Below are positions 23,459 to 31,986 of a stretch of DNA of 64,000 bases, one piece after another. Location: assembly GCA_020632975.1 (NCBI GenBank), contig JACKEL010000018.1, positions 1-64,000 of the forward strand, written 5' to 3'. The notes under the pieces are model-generated. The model had not been told where the DNA came from, did no database searches, and saw only the letters and a program-made list of their open reading frames with translations. Position numbers and translations under genes: made by a program. Source of the stretch: Myxococcales bacterium. GTDB taxonomy: Bacteria; Myxococcota_C; UBA6777. Position 1 is the stretch's first letter. Every line of letters begins with the position of its first letter.

Positions 23459-24706
23459 TTAGATGGCGTGGAGGGCGGAGCGGTATTGATCTTGAGCGAA
23501 GATCTCGTGGAGGGCTTGGGAGAGTTGATCGATTTGTGCGTGTGTGTGGAGAGAAGAAAAAACGAAGCGCAAAGCGGCGCCTTTGGAAAAGTCGTAAGGC
23601 TCTTCTTGGAAGACGACAAGGATGTGGCGTTCTTGGAGTTGTCGTGCGATCGCTCGGGCGTGTTCTTCAGAAAGATGGATCGTTTGGAAGGGGGTATGTA
23701 CTGGGGACTTGAAGGGGATGTCTGGGTTGAGTGTACGAAATCGTTGAATATTTTCGAGCAAGGCTTGGCGCATGGCATCGCCGTGGGTGGTGTTTTCTGT
23801 GAGGATGGATTTTGCGGCGGAGAGGTGGAGGAGGCTGGGGGTGCTGCTGTGCTTGAGATGGGGAGCCAGGGTCCGAACATAATCGAGTGTTCTTTTGGGA
23901 CCAGTCAGGAAAGAGATGGGCACTCCAAAAGGTTTGGAGAGACCTGCTGCGTAGAGGACGCGATCGAGTTTGAGTCCAAAGTACGTGATCGCACCTCCGC
24001 CACCATAACCAAGAGGCTGAGCTTCGTCGGGTGAAGCACCGAAAAGACCGAAGGCATGGGCATCATCGAGGTAAAGGAAGGCATCGTACGTCTCCAACAG
24101 GGACATGATCTCAGGGAGCGGGGCGAAGCGCGACTCGCTAGGGTAGAACGTATCCGTCAAGACGATACAAAGGCCCGTGTGTGCGTGTTCTTTAAGCAAA
24201 GACTCAAGATGATCGAGATCGTTGTGTCGATATGTATGAAGCGATGCGCCTCTGTAACGGGCGATCTCTGTGGCTTCTTTGGTGATGAAGTAGGCGTGTT
24301 CATCTGCGAGCAAGGTACATTCGGCTGCGAGGAGCGGGAGGATGCTATTGACGATGTGGCTCGTAGAAGAGAAAAGGACGGTCTCTTCGGCTCCAACGAG
24401 TTGTGCGAGAAGGGCTTCGACTTCAGGGAGCAAGCTCGGTTTGATGTAGGAAGCTGGAGCGGTGTAGCTGATCCCCCATGTGGAAAGGTCTTGGATGATC
24501 TGTTGGTGGACAGCGGGGAGGGTTTGGAGATGAAGGTAGTTCATGGAAACGAAGTCGAGCCAAGTTTGTTGTTGGATCGAAAGCTCTCGTCCTTGTAGAG
24601 ACTCGAAGGTTTGTCCCATGAGGCCGACTTCGCGGACAGCGTCGTTGTATCCGAGGACTTCAAAGAGATTTCTTTGAGTCAGGTGTTTGGCGAGAGAAGT
24701 CTTCAT
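23459..24706 (-). CDS. PLP-dependent alpha-oxoamine-synthase-like enzyme (aminotransferase class I/II fold)
   Basis: A 415-residue fold-type I PLP enzyme resembling 8-amino-7-oxononanoate synthase, 2-amino-3-ketobutyrate CoA ligase and CqsA, which condense an amino acid with an acyl thioester. Seen: DFVSMNYLHLQ near the N-terminus, a substrate loop, LDDAHAFGLFG with the PLP-pyridine aspartate, and a probable Schiff-base lysine in AAGLSKPFG. The usual Thr-Gly-(Thr)-x-Ser-Lys-(Ala)-x-Gly signature is diverged. It is therefore not safely biotin (BioF) or Kbl, and no biotin genes are nearby. ATG at 24706 follows AAGGAAA and overlaps the upstream stop as ATGA, implying coupling to the D-amino-acid-oxidase-like gene. 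Confidence 0.75.
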   Translation of the reverse strand: MKTSLAKHLTQRNLFEVLGYNDAVREVGLMGQTFESLQGRELSIQQQTWLDFVSMNYLHLQTLPAVHQQIIQDLSTWGISYTAPASYIKPSLLPEVEALLAQLVGAEETVLFSSTSHIVNSILPLLAAECTLLADEHAYFITKEATEIARYRGASLHTYRHNDLDHLESLLKEHAHTGLCIVLTDTFYPSESRFAPLPEIMSLLETYDAFLYLDDAHAFGLFGASPDEAQPLGYGGGGAITYFGLKLDRVLYAAGLSKPFGVPISFLTGPKRTLDYVRTLAPHLKHSSTPSLLHLSAAKSILTENTTHGDAMRQALLENIQRFRTLNPDIPFKSPVHTPFQTIHLSEEHARAIARQLQERHILVVFQEEPYDFSKGAALRFVFSSLHTHAQIDQLSQALHEIFAQDQYRSALHAI

Positions 24707-25686
24707 GGGGTTTCCTTGTGGTGTTGGAGATGTTGGTGGGCGAGTTGCAAGATCTCTTCTGCACATCCCCATGACAAGGTAAAGCCCGCACCACCGTGCC
24801 CATAGTTGTGAAGGATCGTGCCTTGCGCGGTGGGCTCTGCTTCAAGTCGTACGGTGGGGCGACCAGGGCGCAGGCCGACGTCTTCTTCCAAGATCTCGAT
24901 GCGATCGAGGCTTGAGAGGATATCTCGACAGTGCGAAAGGATCGTTTGGGTGGTGTGGGGATCAGGGATGAGATCGTCGCGATCTTTTTCGGCTGTCCCG
25001 CCAAGGATGCAGTCTTGGCTGCGTGGGATGATGTAGGCCAAGGGTGGATCAGGATGTGTCCAAGCTCGTGTGATCGGCTCGTGGCATCGGACTTTGAGGA
25101 TGTGCCCTCGGATGGGAAAGAGGCTGGGATCTTGTGCTAGCTGTTTGGCACCCAAGCCCGCGCAGTGGACGACCAAGCGATATCGCGGGAAGAGGCTTGT
25201 CAGATCCGAGAGATGCGCGATGTGGAGATGTCCTCCCGCTTGAAGAAAGCGCTGTTGAAGGTAGGGCAGGTAACGCGGTGTCTCTGTGAGGGGGACGGAG
25301 ATGGCGAAAGCATCGGCGATTTGGGGTGGTCTTTCTTCAGGAAGGAGGCGGCGGTAAGAAGGGGCCGCCAGATGCCACCAAGGTACGGGGGTAGGGTTTT
25401 CGCAAAGTTCGACCAGTTCGAGAAAAGAGACGCCTGTCTCAGGCTGGGCGGAGAGCTGTTCAAAGATCTGCCATGAACGAAGGCTCCACGCATTGACGCG
25501 ATCTTGGGGCTGGGCTTCAAAAGGAAACCAGATCGCGGCGGCTTTGGCAGAAGTGGTTTGGTGGGTGGGAGCTTTTGAGAGGATGGTGACTTGCGCGCCA
25601 GCTTCTTGGAGCAAGATCGCGCAGCTTAGGCCCGATACGCCGGCCCCTACGACCGCGATGGGGAGGTGAGGCAGATGTATCGACAT
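24703..25686 (-). CDS. D-amino-acid-oxidase-like FAD-dependent oxidoreductase (DAO family)
   Basis: A 327-residue flavoenzyme. The N-terminus carries the FAD motif VVGAGVSGLSCAILLQEAG, followed by AKAAAIWFPFEAQP, a mid-protein VVHCAGLGAKQL, and GLRPGRPTVRLE plus NYGHGGAGFTLSWGCA at the C-terminus, all characteristic of D-amino acid oxidase/D-aspartate oxidase. Length fits the family (about 320-350). It would oxidise a D-amino acid to the keto acid with hydrogen peroxide. The ATG at 25686 is preceded by a modest GAGAAG. Its stop overlaps the start of the next PLP enzyme, and it begins 11 bases after the DnaC-like gene, so all three may be cotranscribed. Substrate unknown. Confidence 0.85.
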   Translation of the reverse strand: MSIHLPHLPIAVVGAGVSGLSCAILLQEAGAQVTILSKAPTHQTTSAKAAAIWFPFEAQPQDRVNAWSLRSWQIFEQLSAQPETGVSFLELVELCENPTPVPWWHLAAPSYRRLLPEERPPQIADAFAISVPLTETPRYLPYLQQRFLQAGGHLHIAHLSDLTSLFPRYRLVVHCAGLGAKQLAQDPSLFPIRGHILKVRCHEPITRAWTHPDPPLAYIIPRSQDCILGGTAEKDRDDLIPDPHTTQTILSHCRDILSSLDRIEILEEDVGLRPGRPTVRLEAEPTAQGTILHNYGHGGAGFTLSWGCAEEILQLAHQHLQHHKETP

Positions 25687-25697
25687 GATGGTACTTC

Positions 25698-26840
25698 TCA
25701 GCGCTTGTTGACTTGTTGGCGGTAGTCTTCTCCGCGCACAAAGAAGAAACGGCACATCTCATGGAGGCGGGAATAGATACGATCACCCACACGATCGCGT
25801 AAGGTGTCGCGGCTAAGAAACTCTTCGTTGTCGATGTTCCCGCGTCCTCGGCTGCGTTCGCGAAGGGTGGTTTCTGGATCAAGTGTGTAGTTTGTGGTGA
25901 TCAGGGTGGTGCGTCCTGCGTTGTAACGGCAGGAGATCAGGGTATCGATGATCCCAAGTTCCCACTTGCTGTTGCGGCCTTTTCCAAGATCGTCGAGCAA
26001 CAAAACATCCACATCGATCAAAGGTTGGAGGATGTGTTGTTCTGGGATATCGCGTGTGTATCCATCCCGCATATCCGACAACAACAGTCCAAAGTCTTGG
26101 AAGCGACAAGCGATCCCGCGTTCAAGGATCAAGTTGCGCAAGAAACCAACCATCAAGTGGGTCTTGCCTACTCCTGGAGGACCCATCAACAAAACGCCCG
26201 TATCACCGGGCTTAAAAGAGCGTCCCGTGGTGGGGTCATAGTAGAGTTTGTAAAAGTGTGCGCGAGCCTTGGCTTGGCTATCGTCGTTGGGAGCGAAGGC
26301 ATCGAGCGTTTTGTCAGCAAAGCGCGAAGGGATATGAGCTGCGCGGTAAAGCTCCATGCGACGGGCAAGTTTGCGACAGTCGCAGGTCTTCCAAGCGCGG
26401 TTTCCACTTTCGAGCGTGATGATGCTGCCGCCTTCTCCGCCGCACTGCGGACAGACGTCTGCTTGGCAGGCGCAAAGTTTCACATCTGCTTGGGTTTCGG
26501 CGGCAAAGGTGATGTAGCCCTTCCACTCACAGCGGGGGCAATTCCCGAAAAACTTGTTTTCTTCTTCGGGTTTAGCGGCTGGTGCAGCCTTTACATTGAC
26601 GCGGTAAAATCCCGAGTTGCTGCGCCCTTGAACACGGGCACGGGGGAGTTCACGCGAAGCCTCTGCGACTTGAGGATCTTCCGAAGGAGTCGTAGAAGGA
26701 GAAGCCTTTCCTTCTGCCTCTTGTTGTGTGCGAGGGGACTCGGGGAAGACGATCTGTTTGGGGCTCTGTTTTATGTTTGTACGTGAACGATAAGCGCTAC
26801 GAGACGGATTTTCGTAGCGATTCAGTTGATTATTAGACAT
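25698..26840 (-). CDS. DnaC/IstB-like AAA+ ATPase with Cys-rich N-terminal region
   Basis: A 380-residue ATPase of the helicase-loader group. The C-terminal half shows Walker A GPPGVGKTH, Walker B VDVLLLDDLGK, sensor TTNYT and the characteristic DRVGDRIYSRLHEMC end. The N-terminal third is disordered (Ser/Pro/Gln), then a probable zinc-binding stretch with CPRC, CACQ, CPQCGGEGG and CDCRK. The ATG at 26840 has GGAGAG upstream and starts MSNNQLNRYENP. Known relatives load the replicative helicase (DnaC/DnaI) or assist a transposase (IstB). No transposase lies nearby, so a chromosomal helicase-loader role is more likely than an insertion-sequence origin. Confidence 0.82.
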   Translation of the reverse strand: MSNNQLNRYENPSRSAYRSRTNIKQSPKQIVFPESPRTQQEAEGKASPSTTPSEDPQVAEASRELPRARVQGRSNSGFYRVNVKAAPAAKPEEENKFFGNCPRCEWKGYITFAAETQADVKLCACQADVCPQCGGEGGSIITLESGNRAWKTCDCRKLARRMELYRAAHIPSRFADKTLDAFAPNDDSQAKARAHFYKLYYDPTTGRSFKPGDTGVLLMGPPGVGKTHLMVGFLRNLILERGIACRFQDFGLLLSDMRDGYTRDIPEQHILQPLIDVDVLLLDDLGKGRNSKWELGIIDTLISCRYNAGRTTLITTNYTLDPETTLRERSRGRGNIDNEEFLSRDTLRDRVGDRIYSRLHEMCRFFFVRGEDYRQQVNKR

Positions 26841-26960
26841 CGTAGTCTCTCTCCACATGCGACCCCAAGGGTAGCCCCCCTGATCCAGTGTGTCAAAGGG
26901 AGAGCCCCCCAAAAGAGGACAATCCAAAGAGAACACGCGGATTTGAAAAAAGAGGGGAGG

Positions 26961-28541
26961 TTAGGTGGGGGTCCCTGAGCGCATGGAAGTAAAGATGACG
27001 ATACCCCCGATGGCTGCGAGCAAAAGCGACAGCAACAAGGGGATCGTGTTGGAAGGGGGAGGAGGCATGGTTTCACCAACGCGCAAGACCATGCTGTTTT
27101 CTGGGAAAGTGATCTTGAGTTGGCGAAGTGCAGGTATCTTGTTGACGTTGACGTTTTCGCCGGGTAGCTCGAGGATTAGAGGCGCAGATGGACGGATGCG
27201 CAAGGTCTTGAGAAGACCTGTGTAAGTGCGTTCTTGGGGGACCTTGTTGGGGTCTTGGACGTCGTCTTGCCAGATCGGTTTTTGGCTGATGCGGTCGGGT
27301 TCATCGGGGTTTGTGACGACGTTCTCAAAGCGTTTGAGGATCTGTGCATCTTGAACGGGAGCGAGGATCAAGAGTTGCCTGTTGGAGCGATCTGCAAAAA
27401 GGGCGTAGAACTCGACCTTTTTGGTCTTGTCCGCTTGGACAGGAAGCAACGCAAAGGTCATGCGATCAGGTCGCACAGAGATCTGGGCCACTTGCATGGG
27501 GGGCATCGTCTTGTTGGAGACCTGCGAGGCTTGGATGATCTTTGCCCGATTGTCCGAGTCTTTGCCACCTCCTGAAAAGAGGCTGTATGCCAAGCCCAAG
27601 AGACCCAAAAGCAACAAGATGCCACCTGTGATCTGCGCGCCGCGGTTGGGACCTGTATGCAACGGCTCTGCGATATCATCGAGATCGTTTTCCCAACTTT
27701 CAGGTTCAGGGATCGCGGGCGGTGTCGAGCGTTTCGGAGCAGGCGCTGGTTTCGGAGCGGGTGCTGGTTTCGGAGCTTGGGCCTTGGGTTGCTCTGGGGG
27801 CTTTGCTGAGGGTGTGGGTGGTTTTTTGGGTTGTTCAGGGTATTGCGATGGTGGGAGGGGCATGGGGGGGAGTTCTTCTTCGATGGTCTTCATCACTGAA
27901 GGATCGGGCTTAAATGGCGATTGTGGCGCTGCTGGCGTCACAGATTTGAGGCTTGCGTAGAGAGAAAGCATCTGGGGATCTTCGCAAGGTCGGATCTGCA
28001 TAAAGCCCAAATCGACGAGCATATCGCGGAGTTCTGTGGGCGGAGCAAACATCACTTCGAGCACAAAAGAAGGTTGCTTTTTGGGGTATTGCTTTCGAAA
28101 AGCAGGGGTGGTGGTAAAAGTGATGGCTTGTTGGATGCGATCACGCAGGCCCTTCATCAAAAAGGGGTCACTGTCCCAATCAAGGGGTTGGATCAAGACG
28201 ATCTCTGCGATTGCACCGCTGACATTGACGCGGTCGATAGAGACGGGAGGACCTTCGCTTTCTGGATCGATGGGGCGAAGTTCGATGCCTTCCGTGACAA
28301 GCCAACGTCGGAGTTCGGGTGGCGGAGCAAACATCGTTTCGAGGATGATCTGGGCGGATGGTGCGCGATATTGTAGTCGGATCTGTGGGGAGGCAAGGTG
28401 TTCTTGCAACAGACTGACGCGATCTCGCAGGGTCTTGACCAGCAGAGGGTCTGTTTCCCAGTCGTGGGGTTGGAGAAGGACAAGCTCAATACCGCCGTTG
28501 TCTGCGCGTTGGATGCGATCTGCTTGGAGCGTTAAAGACAT
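26961..28541 (-). CDS. Membrane protein with duplicated N-terminal DUF6572-like domains
   Basis: 526 residues. Two homologous N-terminal units are visible (about 5-100 and 105-195): each begins R(I/V)...G.I.E(L/I)VL(L/I)QP and has DW(E/D)(T/S)DP then (K)LRDRV/I, and ends near FAPPxELR. This resembles the small DUF6572 domain (function unknown), present in tandem. A Pro/Lys/Ala-rich linker (about 220-290, APKPAPAP repeats) follows, then a transmembrane helix (GGILLLLGLLGLAYSLF), a soluble domain and a C-terminal transmembrane helix (LLLSLLLAAIGGIVIF). The two helices place the domain between them outside the cytoplasm. The ATG at 28541 follows AGAGG. It lies just downstream of another large membrane protein gene on the same strand. 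Confidence 0.7.
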   Translation of the reverse strand: MSLTLQADRIQRADNGGIELVLLQPHDWETDPLLVKTLRDRVSLLQEHLASPQIRLQYRAPSAQIILETMFAPPPELRRWLVTEGIELRPIDPESEGPPVSIDRVNVSGAIAEIVLIQPLDWDSDPFLMKGLRDRIQQAITFTTTPAFRKQYPKKQPSFVLEVMFAPPTELRDMLVDLGFMQIRPCEDPQMLSLYASLKSVTPAAPQSPFKPDPSVMKTIEEELPPMPLPPSQYPEQPKKPPTPSAKPPEQPKAQAPKPAPAPKPAPAPKRSTPPAIPEPESWENDLDDIAEPLHTGPNRGAQITGGILLLLGLLGLAYSLFSGGGKDSDNRAKIIQASQVSNKTMPPMQVAQISVRPDRMTFALLPVQADKTKKVEFYALFADRSNRQLLILAPVQDAQILKRFENVVTNPDEPDRISQKPIWQDDVQDPNKVPQERTYTGLLKTLRIRPSAPLILELPGENVNVNKIPALRQLKITFPENSMVLRVGETMPPPPSNTIPLLLSLLLAAIGGIVIFTSMRSGTPT

Positions 28542-28752
28542 CAAATACCTCTTTGAAGTGCGGTAGAAAATACGTGATATCTGGGCATCTTGGATACCCA
28601 AAGCCTTGTTTGTGGGGCATCATGCTACAAGTGTGCGCGATGTCTGGCAAGATGCAAAGAAGATCGTGTGTTTTGATTGGGAAGATCGCGAACAAGAGAA
28701 GTGGGAGGGCGGAAAGTTCAGGAGAAACGGGGTAGGCGAAAGAATGGAAAGA

Positions 28753-30666
28753 TTACTTGGAAAAAGTCGAATAGCTGTTGGTTCCGCTTCCTTGGGTGCC
28801 AAGGGTGTGGTCATTGTCTGAACGCAGGATCTCTAGCTCGCTGCTGCCGAGCATACCGCGTGGTGCTTCCCAATCAGATGCTGGAGGATCGCTGTCTGGC
28901 CCAGAGATCGCGGGAGATGAGGTGGGGGCTTCAGGAAGCGAACCAGGCTCAAGTGTATGCGATGCGCTGTCAGAAGAAGGTGCACTGAGAGAAAGTGCGC
29001 CAAAAGCATCATCGAGTTCTTGGAGGCTATTGGAATCCTCTTGGATATCTTCTTTTTCTTCGACGATGCGGGCTTTTTCGAACTTGTAAAGACGGCCAAG
29101 CATGGTCTCTTCGAGACCTTCTTCGTTGGGGAAGGCCAGATGGATACCTGCTTGTTGGACTTGGTCTTCAATGAACTGCAACAGCATATCCACCAACGCA
29201 CCAATGCGCCCAGGGCTCGACTGTCTTGCAATATTGCGCAACTGGCGGGGCATATCCTTCAGCAAGAACACGCGAAGATAACGATGTTGGTACAACTCGA
29301 CTTGATCTTCTTCGTTCATGGGGCGGCTAGGATGGGGTTGTTTTTGAAGCTGTTGCAAGTTGTTGCGGTAGAGGTTTTCGAGTCTCGCCAAGAAAGCTTC
29401 GCGGATATCTTTGTAGGTTTGGGGCGGCTGTTCACGGCGGATGTACTCGGCCTGATCCGTTTCGACGCGGTGCAGGTACTCGCGGAAGCTAAACTGCCCT
29501 TGGGTCAAGCTTTGTTGGATGTATTGTGGCAGATCGATATAGCCTGTGCGCTCAATCAAAGAGTCGATCAGCGCGAGCGCTTCTTCTTGGAAGTTGTGCA
29601 ACGAAAGAGCGCGCAAGTGATGTTCGCGATGACCTTGGAAGATCCACTGAAGTCGGTCGCGTGCGTCGATCATGCGTTGTTGGTACTCCGTGGGGCGCAG
29701 CGAACCATTTTCTTGGAGGATCACGCGAGCGATACCGCTGTAGTAACGGAGAAGATCGTCTGCTTCACGTTGGATCAGTGCATGAGAAGACTGCGGTTGT
29801 TGGTTGTTTTGTTGCGCGATCACTTTTTCGAGATGTTCGGTCGATTGGTCGATACGTCGCTGGACTTCGTGGATGATATCTGCAAAAGCAAGGTTCTTGT
29901 CTTCTTGCCAAGCAGGGGCATCTTCCACTTCCCACTCATCTTCTTCTTGGAAACGGTCGCGGGCTTTCGTTGCGCTTGTTGTGTTGGTTTGGCGGATTTG
30001 CAACAAGAAGATCACCAAACACAGCGTCAACAACTGCAACAAGACACTCCATAGCCAAAATGCCGATCCTTGGGAGCTTTTCGCAACGGGAGCAGGTTGG
30101 ATGGCAACGCTTCCTGTTTTGGGTGAGTCTTCGTGGGTGTTGGTCGAAGGCGAAGGCTCAGGGACACTGCGCAGGATCGGGCGGATGCGTGGTGCCACGA
30201 CGGGAGTTCGTGCCGCTTCAGGCGCAGGAGGAGCCGTGGGCGCTTGTCGAGGTGTGATCTTTGCGGTGGTTGCTGGGAATGTGGGGACAACGACCCCTGT
30301 TTGCGTGGCGCGGACATTGCGGATACAGCTGATCGCGACTTCCATGCCTTTGCGCCCACAAAAAGTACGGGGGGCCGAGTAAAGTCGGATTCCACAAAGG
30401 CCCGTCACCCACTTGCGACGGTGGTTTCGGTGCCAAAGCTTACAACGTTGTGAGACTTCTTCGAGGTTGGGGAGAGGGCCGTATTTGTAGGATCTTCCGC
30501 AGATGACGGGTTCTTCTTGGCAACCTTTGACCAAGCGACGCAACTCGCGATAACAGCGTCGATCAGAACCCAACTCAACACCGCAAACAGGGCGGTTGGC
30601 ATGAGCGGCTGGGGTCCATCCCACGAGGAGAAAAAAGCTAAGAAAAAGCAATCGTCTTGTGTCCAT
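28753..30666 (-). CDS. Single-span membrane protein with Cys-containing exported domain and helical cytoplasmic domain; function unknown
   Basis: 637 residues, no family recognised. A signal peptide (RRLLFLSFFLLVGWTPAAHA) precedes a small exported domain (about 25-120) with paired cysteines (CGVELGSDRRCY, CGRSYK, CGIRLYS, FCGRKG, SCIRN), then a Pro/Ala/Thr-rich linker, a transmembrane helix (LWSVLLQLLTLCLVIFLL, about 208-228) and a long charged alpha-helical region rich in Gln/Glu/Arg that should be cytoplasmic. The acidic Ser/Pro/Asp-rich tail ends TLGTQGSGTNSYSTF. The ATG at 30666 follows AAGGAA. It is divergent from the aldolase gene and upstream of the DUF6572-like gene. The layout suggests an envelope-to-cytoplasm connector, but this is a guess. 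Confidence 0.7.
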   Translation of the reverse strand: MDTRRLLFLSFFLLVGWTPAAHANRPVCGVELGSDRRCYRELRRLVKGCQEEPVICGRSYKYGPLPNLEEVSQRCKLWHRNHRRKWVTGLCGIRLYSAPRTFCGRKGMEVAISCIRNVRATQTGVVVPTFPATTAKITPRQAPTAPPAPEAARTPVVAPRIRPILRSVPEPSPSTNTHEDSPKTGSVAIQPAPVAKSSQGSAFWLWSVLLQLLTLCLVIFLLQIRQTNTTSATKARDRFQEEDEWEVEDAPAWQEDKNLAFADIIHEVQRRIDQSTEHLEKVIAQQNNQQPQSSHALIQREADDLLRYYSGIARVILQENGSLRPTEYQQRMIDARDRLQWIFQGHREHHLRALSLHNFQEEALALIDSLIERTGYIDLPQYIQQSLTQGQFSFREYLHRVETDQAEYIRREQPPQTYKDIREAFLARLENLYRNNLQQLQKQPHPSRPMNEEDQVELYQHRYLRVFLLKDMPRQLRNIARQSSPGRIGALVDMLLQFIEDQVQQAGIHLAFPNEEGLEETMLGRLYKFEKARIVEEKEDIQEDSNSLQELDDAFGALSLSAPSSDSASHTLEPGSLPEAPTSSPAISGPDSDPPASDWEAPRGMLGSSELEILRSDNDHTLGTQGSGTNSYSTFSK

Positions 30667-30881
30667 CCTCGGCGGTTCCTTGTATTCGGCTAAGAGTCTT
30701 GGAAGCGGGGCAAACAGACATGCCCTTGACCTTTTGTTCAATCCCATATAGAAGGCAGGCTCCTTTGGAAGTCAAAAAAATCACGGCCCTAAGCCTCGCC
30801 AGTCGAGTACTTTCGCGAGGATGGGTTGTGTCCAACTTGCGTTGCTTTGGACGGCAACGCGAACCGAGAGGAGAGATGCCG

Positions 30882-31949
30882 ATGAGCTTGAGCTTTGGAG
30901 ATATCCAGAATCATTTGGGCGCAGATGCAGAGTCGTTGTTGGGCCATGTTTGCCAAGGTATCCCCAAAGAGATGTTGACCTTGCCTGGAGATGACTTTGT
31001 GGGTCGCGTGTTTACGCAGTCTGATCGCCCCGCACAAGTGTTGAACAATCTTCAACGTCTCTTTGGTACTGGACGCCTCGCAGGAACAGGCTACCTCTCG
31101 ATCCTCCCCGTTGACCAAGGTATCGAGCACTCGGGTGCTGCGTCTTTTTCGCCCAACCCGATCTACTTCGATCCCGAAAAGATCGTTGAACTCGCTATCG
31201 AAGGTGGTTGTAACGCCGTTGCCTCAACGGGCGGCGTCTTGGGAATGATGGCTCGTAAATACGCACACCGCATCCCTTTCGTGTTGAAGATCAACCACAA
31301 CGAGCTGTTGAGCTATCCCAACAAGCACGAACAACGGATGTTTGCGTACATCGACCAAGCGTGGGAGATGGGTGCAGCTGCGGTGGGTGCGACCATCTAC
31401 TTTGGTTCCCCCGACTCCGCTCGCGAGATCGAAGAAGTTGGAAAAGCTTTCCAACACGCTCATCAACGCGGTCTTGCCACCATCCTTTGGTGTTACCTGC
31501 GTAACTCCTCCTTCAAAGTGGATGGCGTGGATCATCACACTGCCGCAGACTTGACCTCTCAAGCCAACCACCTTGGTGTTACGCTGCATGCAGATATCAT
31601 CAAGCAAAAGCTTCCCACTCACAACGGCGGATACAAGGCGCTTTCCAACTATGGAAAGACCCACAAAAAAGTCTATGGCGATTTGGTTTCCGAAAACCCC
31701 GTAGACTACGTGCGTTGGCAAGTCGCAAACTGCTACATGGGCCGTTGTGGTTTGATCAACTCGGGTGGTGCTTCGACAGGCGCTGGTGACTTGGCTGAAG
31801 CGGTACAAACAGCCGTGATCAACAAACGTGGCGGTGGTATGGGCTTGATCCTCGGTCGTAAAGCCTTCCAACGACCTGTTAAAGAAGGTGTTGGACTGCT
31901 CAACGCTGTCCAAGATGTCTACCTCTGCAACGAGATCACCGTCGCTTAA
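30882..31949 (+). CDS. fbaB: Class I fructose-bisphosphate aldolase (FbaB/DhnA type)
   Basis: A 355-residue Schiff-base aldolase that cleaves fructose 1,6-bisphosphate in glycolysis/gluconeogenesis. It matches E. coli FbaB from end to end: LAGTGYLSILPVDQGIEHS, YAHRIPFVLKINHNELLSYP, GAAAVGATIYFGS, ADIIKQKLPTHNGGYK, YMGRCGLINSGGAS and the C-terminal LLNAVQDVYL. The ATG at 30882 is chosen over the one at 30876 because GAGAGGAG is properly spaced for it, giving a start that aligns with the E. coli protein. The gene is monocistronic with its own divergent promoter region (215 bases). Confidence 0.96.
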   Translation: MSLSFGDIQNHLGADAESLLGHVCQGIPKEMLTLPGDDFVGRVFTQSDRPAQVLNNLQRLFGTGRLAGTGYLSILPVDQGIEHSGAASFSPNPIYFDPEKIVELAIEGGCNAVASTGGVLGMMARKYAHRIPFVLKINHNELLSYPNKHEQRMFAYIDQAWEMGAAAVGATIYFGSPDSAREIEEVGKAFQHAHQRGLATILWCYLRNSSFKVDGVDHHTAADLTSQANHLGVTLHADIIKQKLPTHNGGYKALSNYGKTHKKVYGDLVSENPVDYVRWQVANCYMGRCGLINSGGASTGAGDLAEAVQTAVINKRGGGMGLILGRKAFQRPVKEGVGLLNAVQDVYLCNEITVA

Positions 31950-31986
31950 TTGAGGGGACTGTATCGGGGAGGGGGCTACGCAGGGA

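Noticed and set aside
23459..24706. Assigning the PLP enzyme as BioF or Kbl
   Set aside because: The Schiff-base loop and N-terminus are diverged and neither biotin genes nor an adjacent tdh support either name.
28957..30054. Open frame of 365 codons opposite the unknown membrane protein gene
   Set aside because: The minus-strand frame has a signal peptide, helix and RBS, while this one has none of these.
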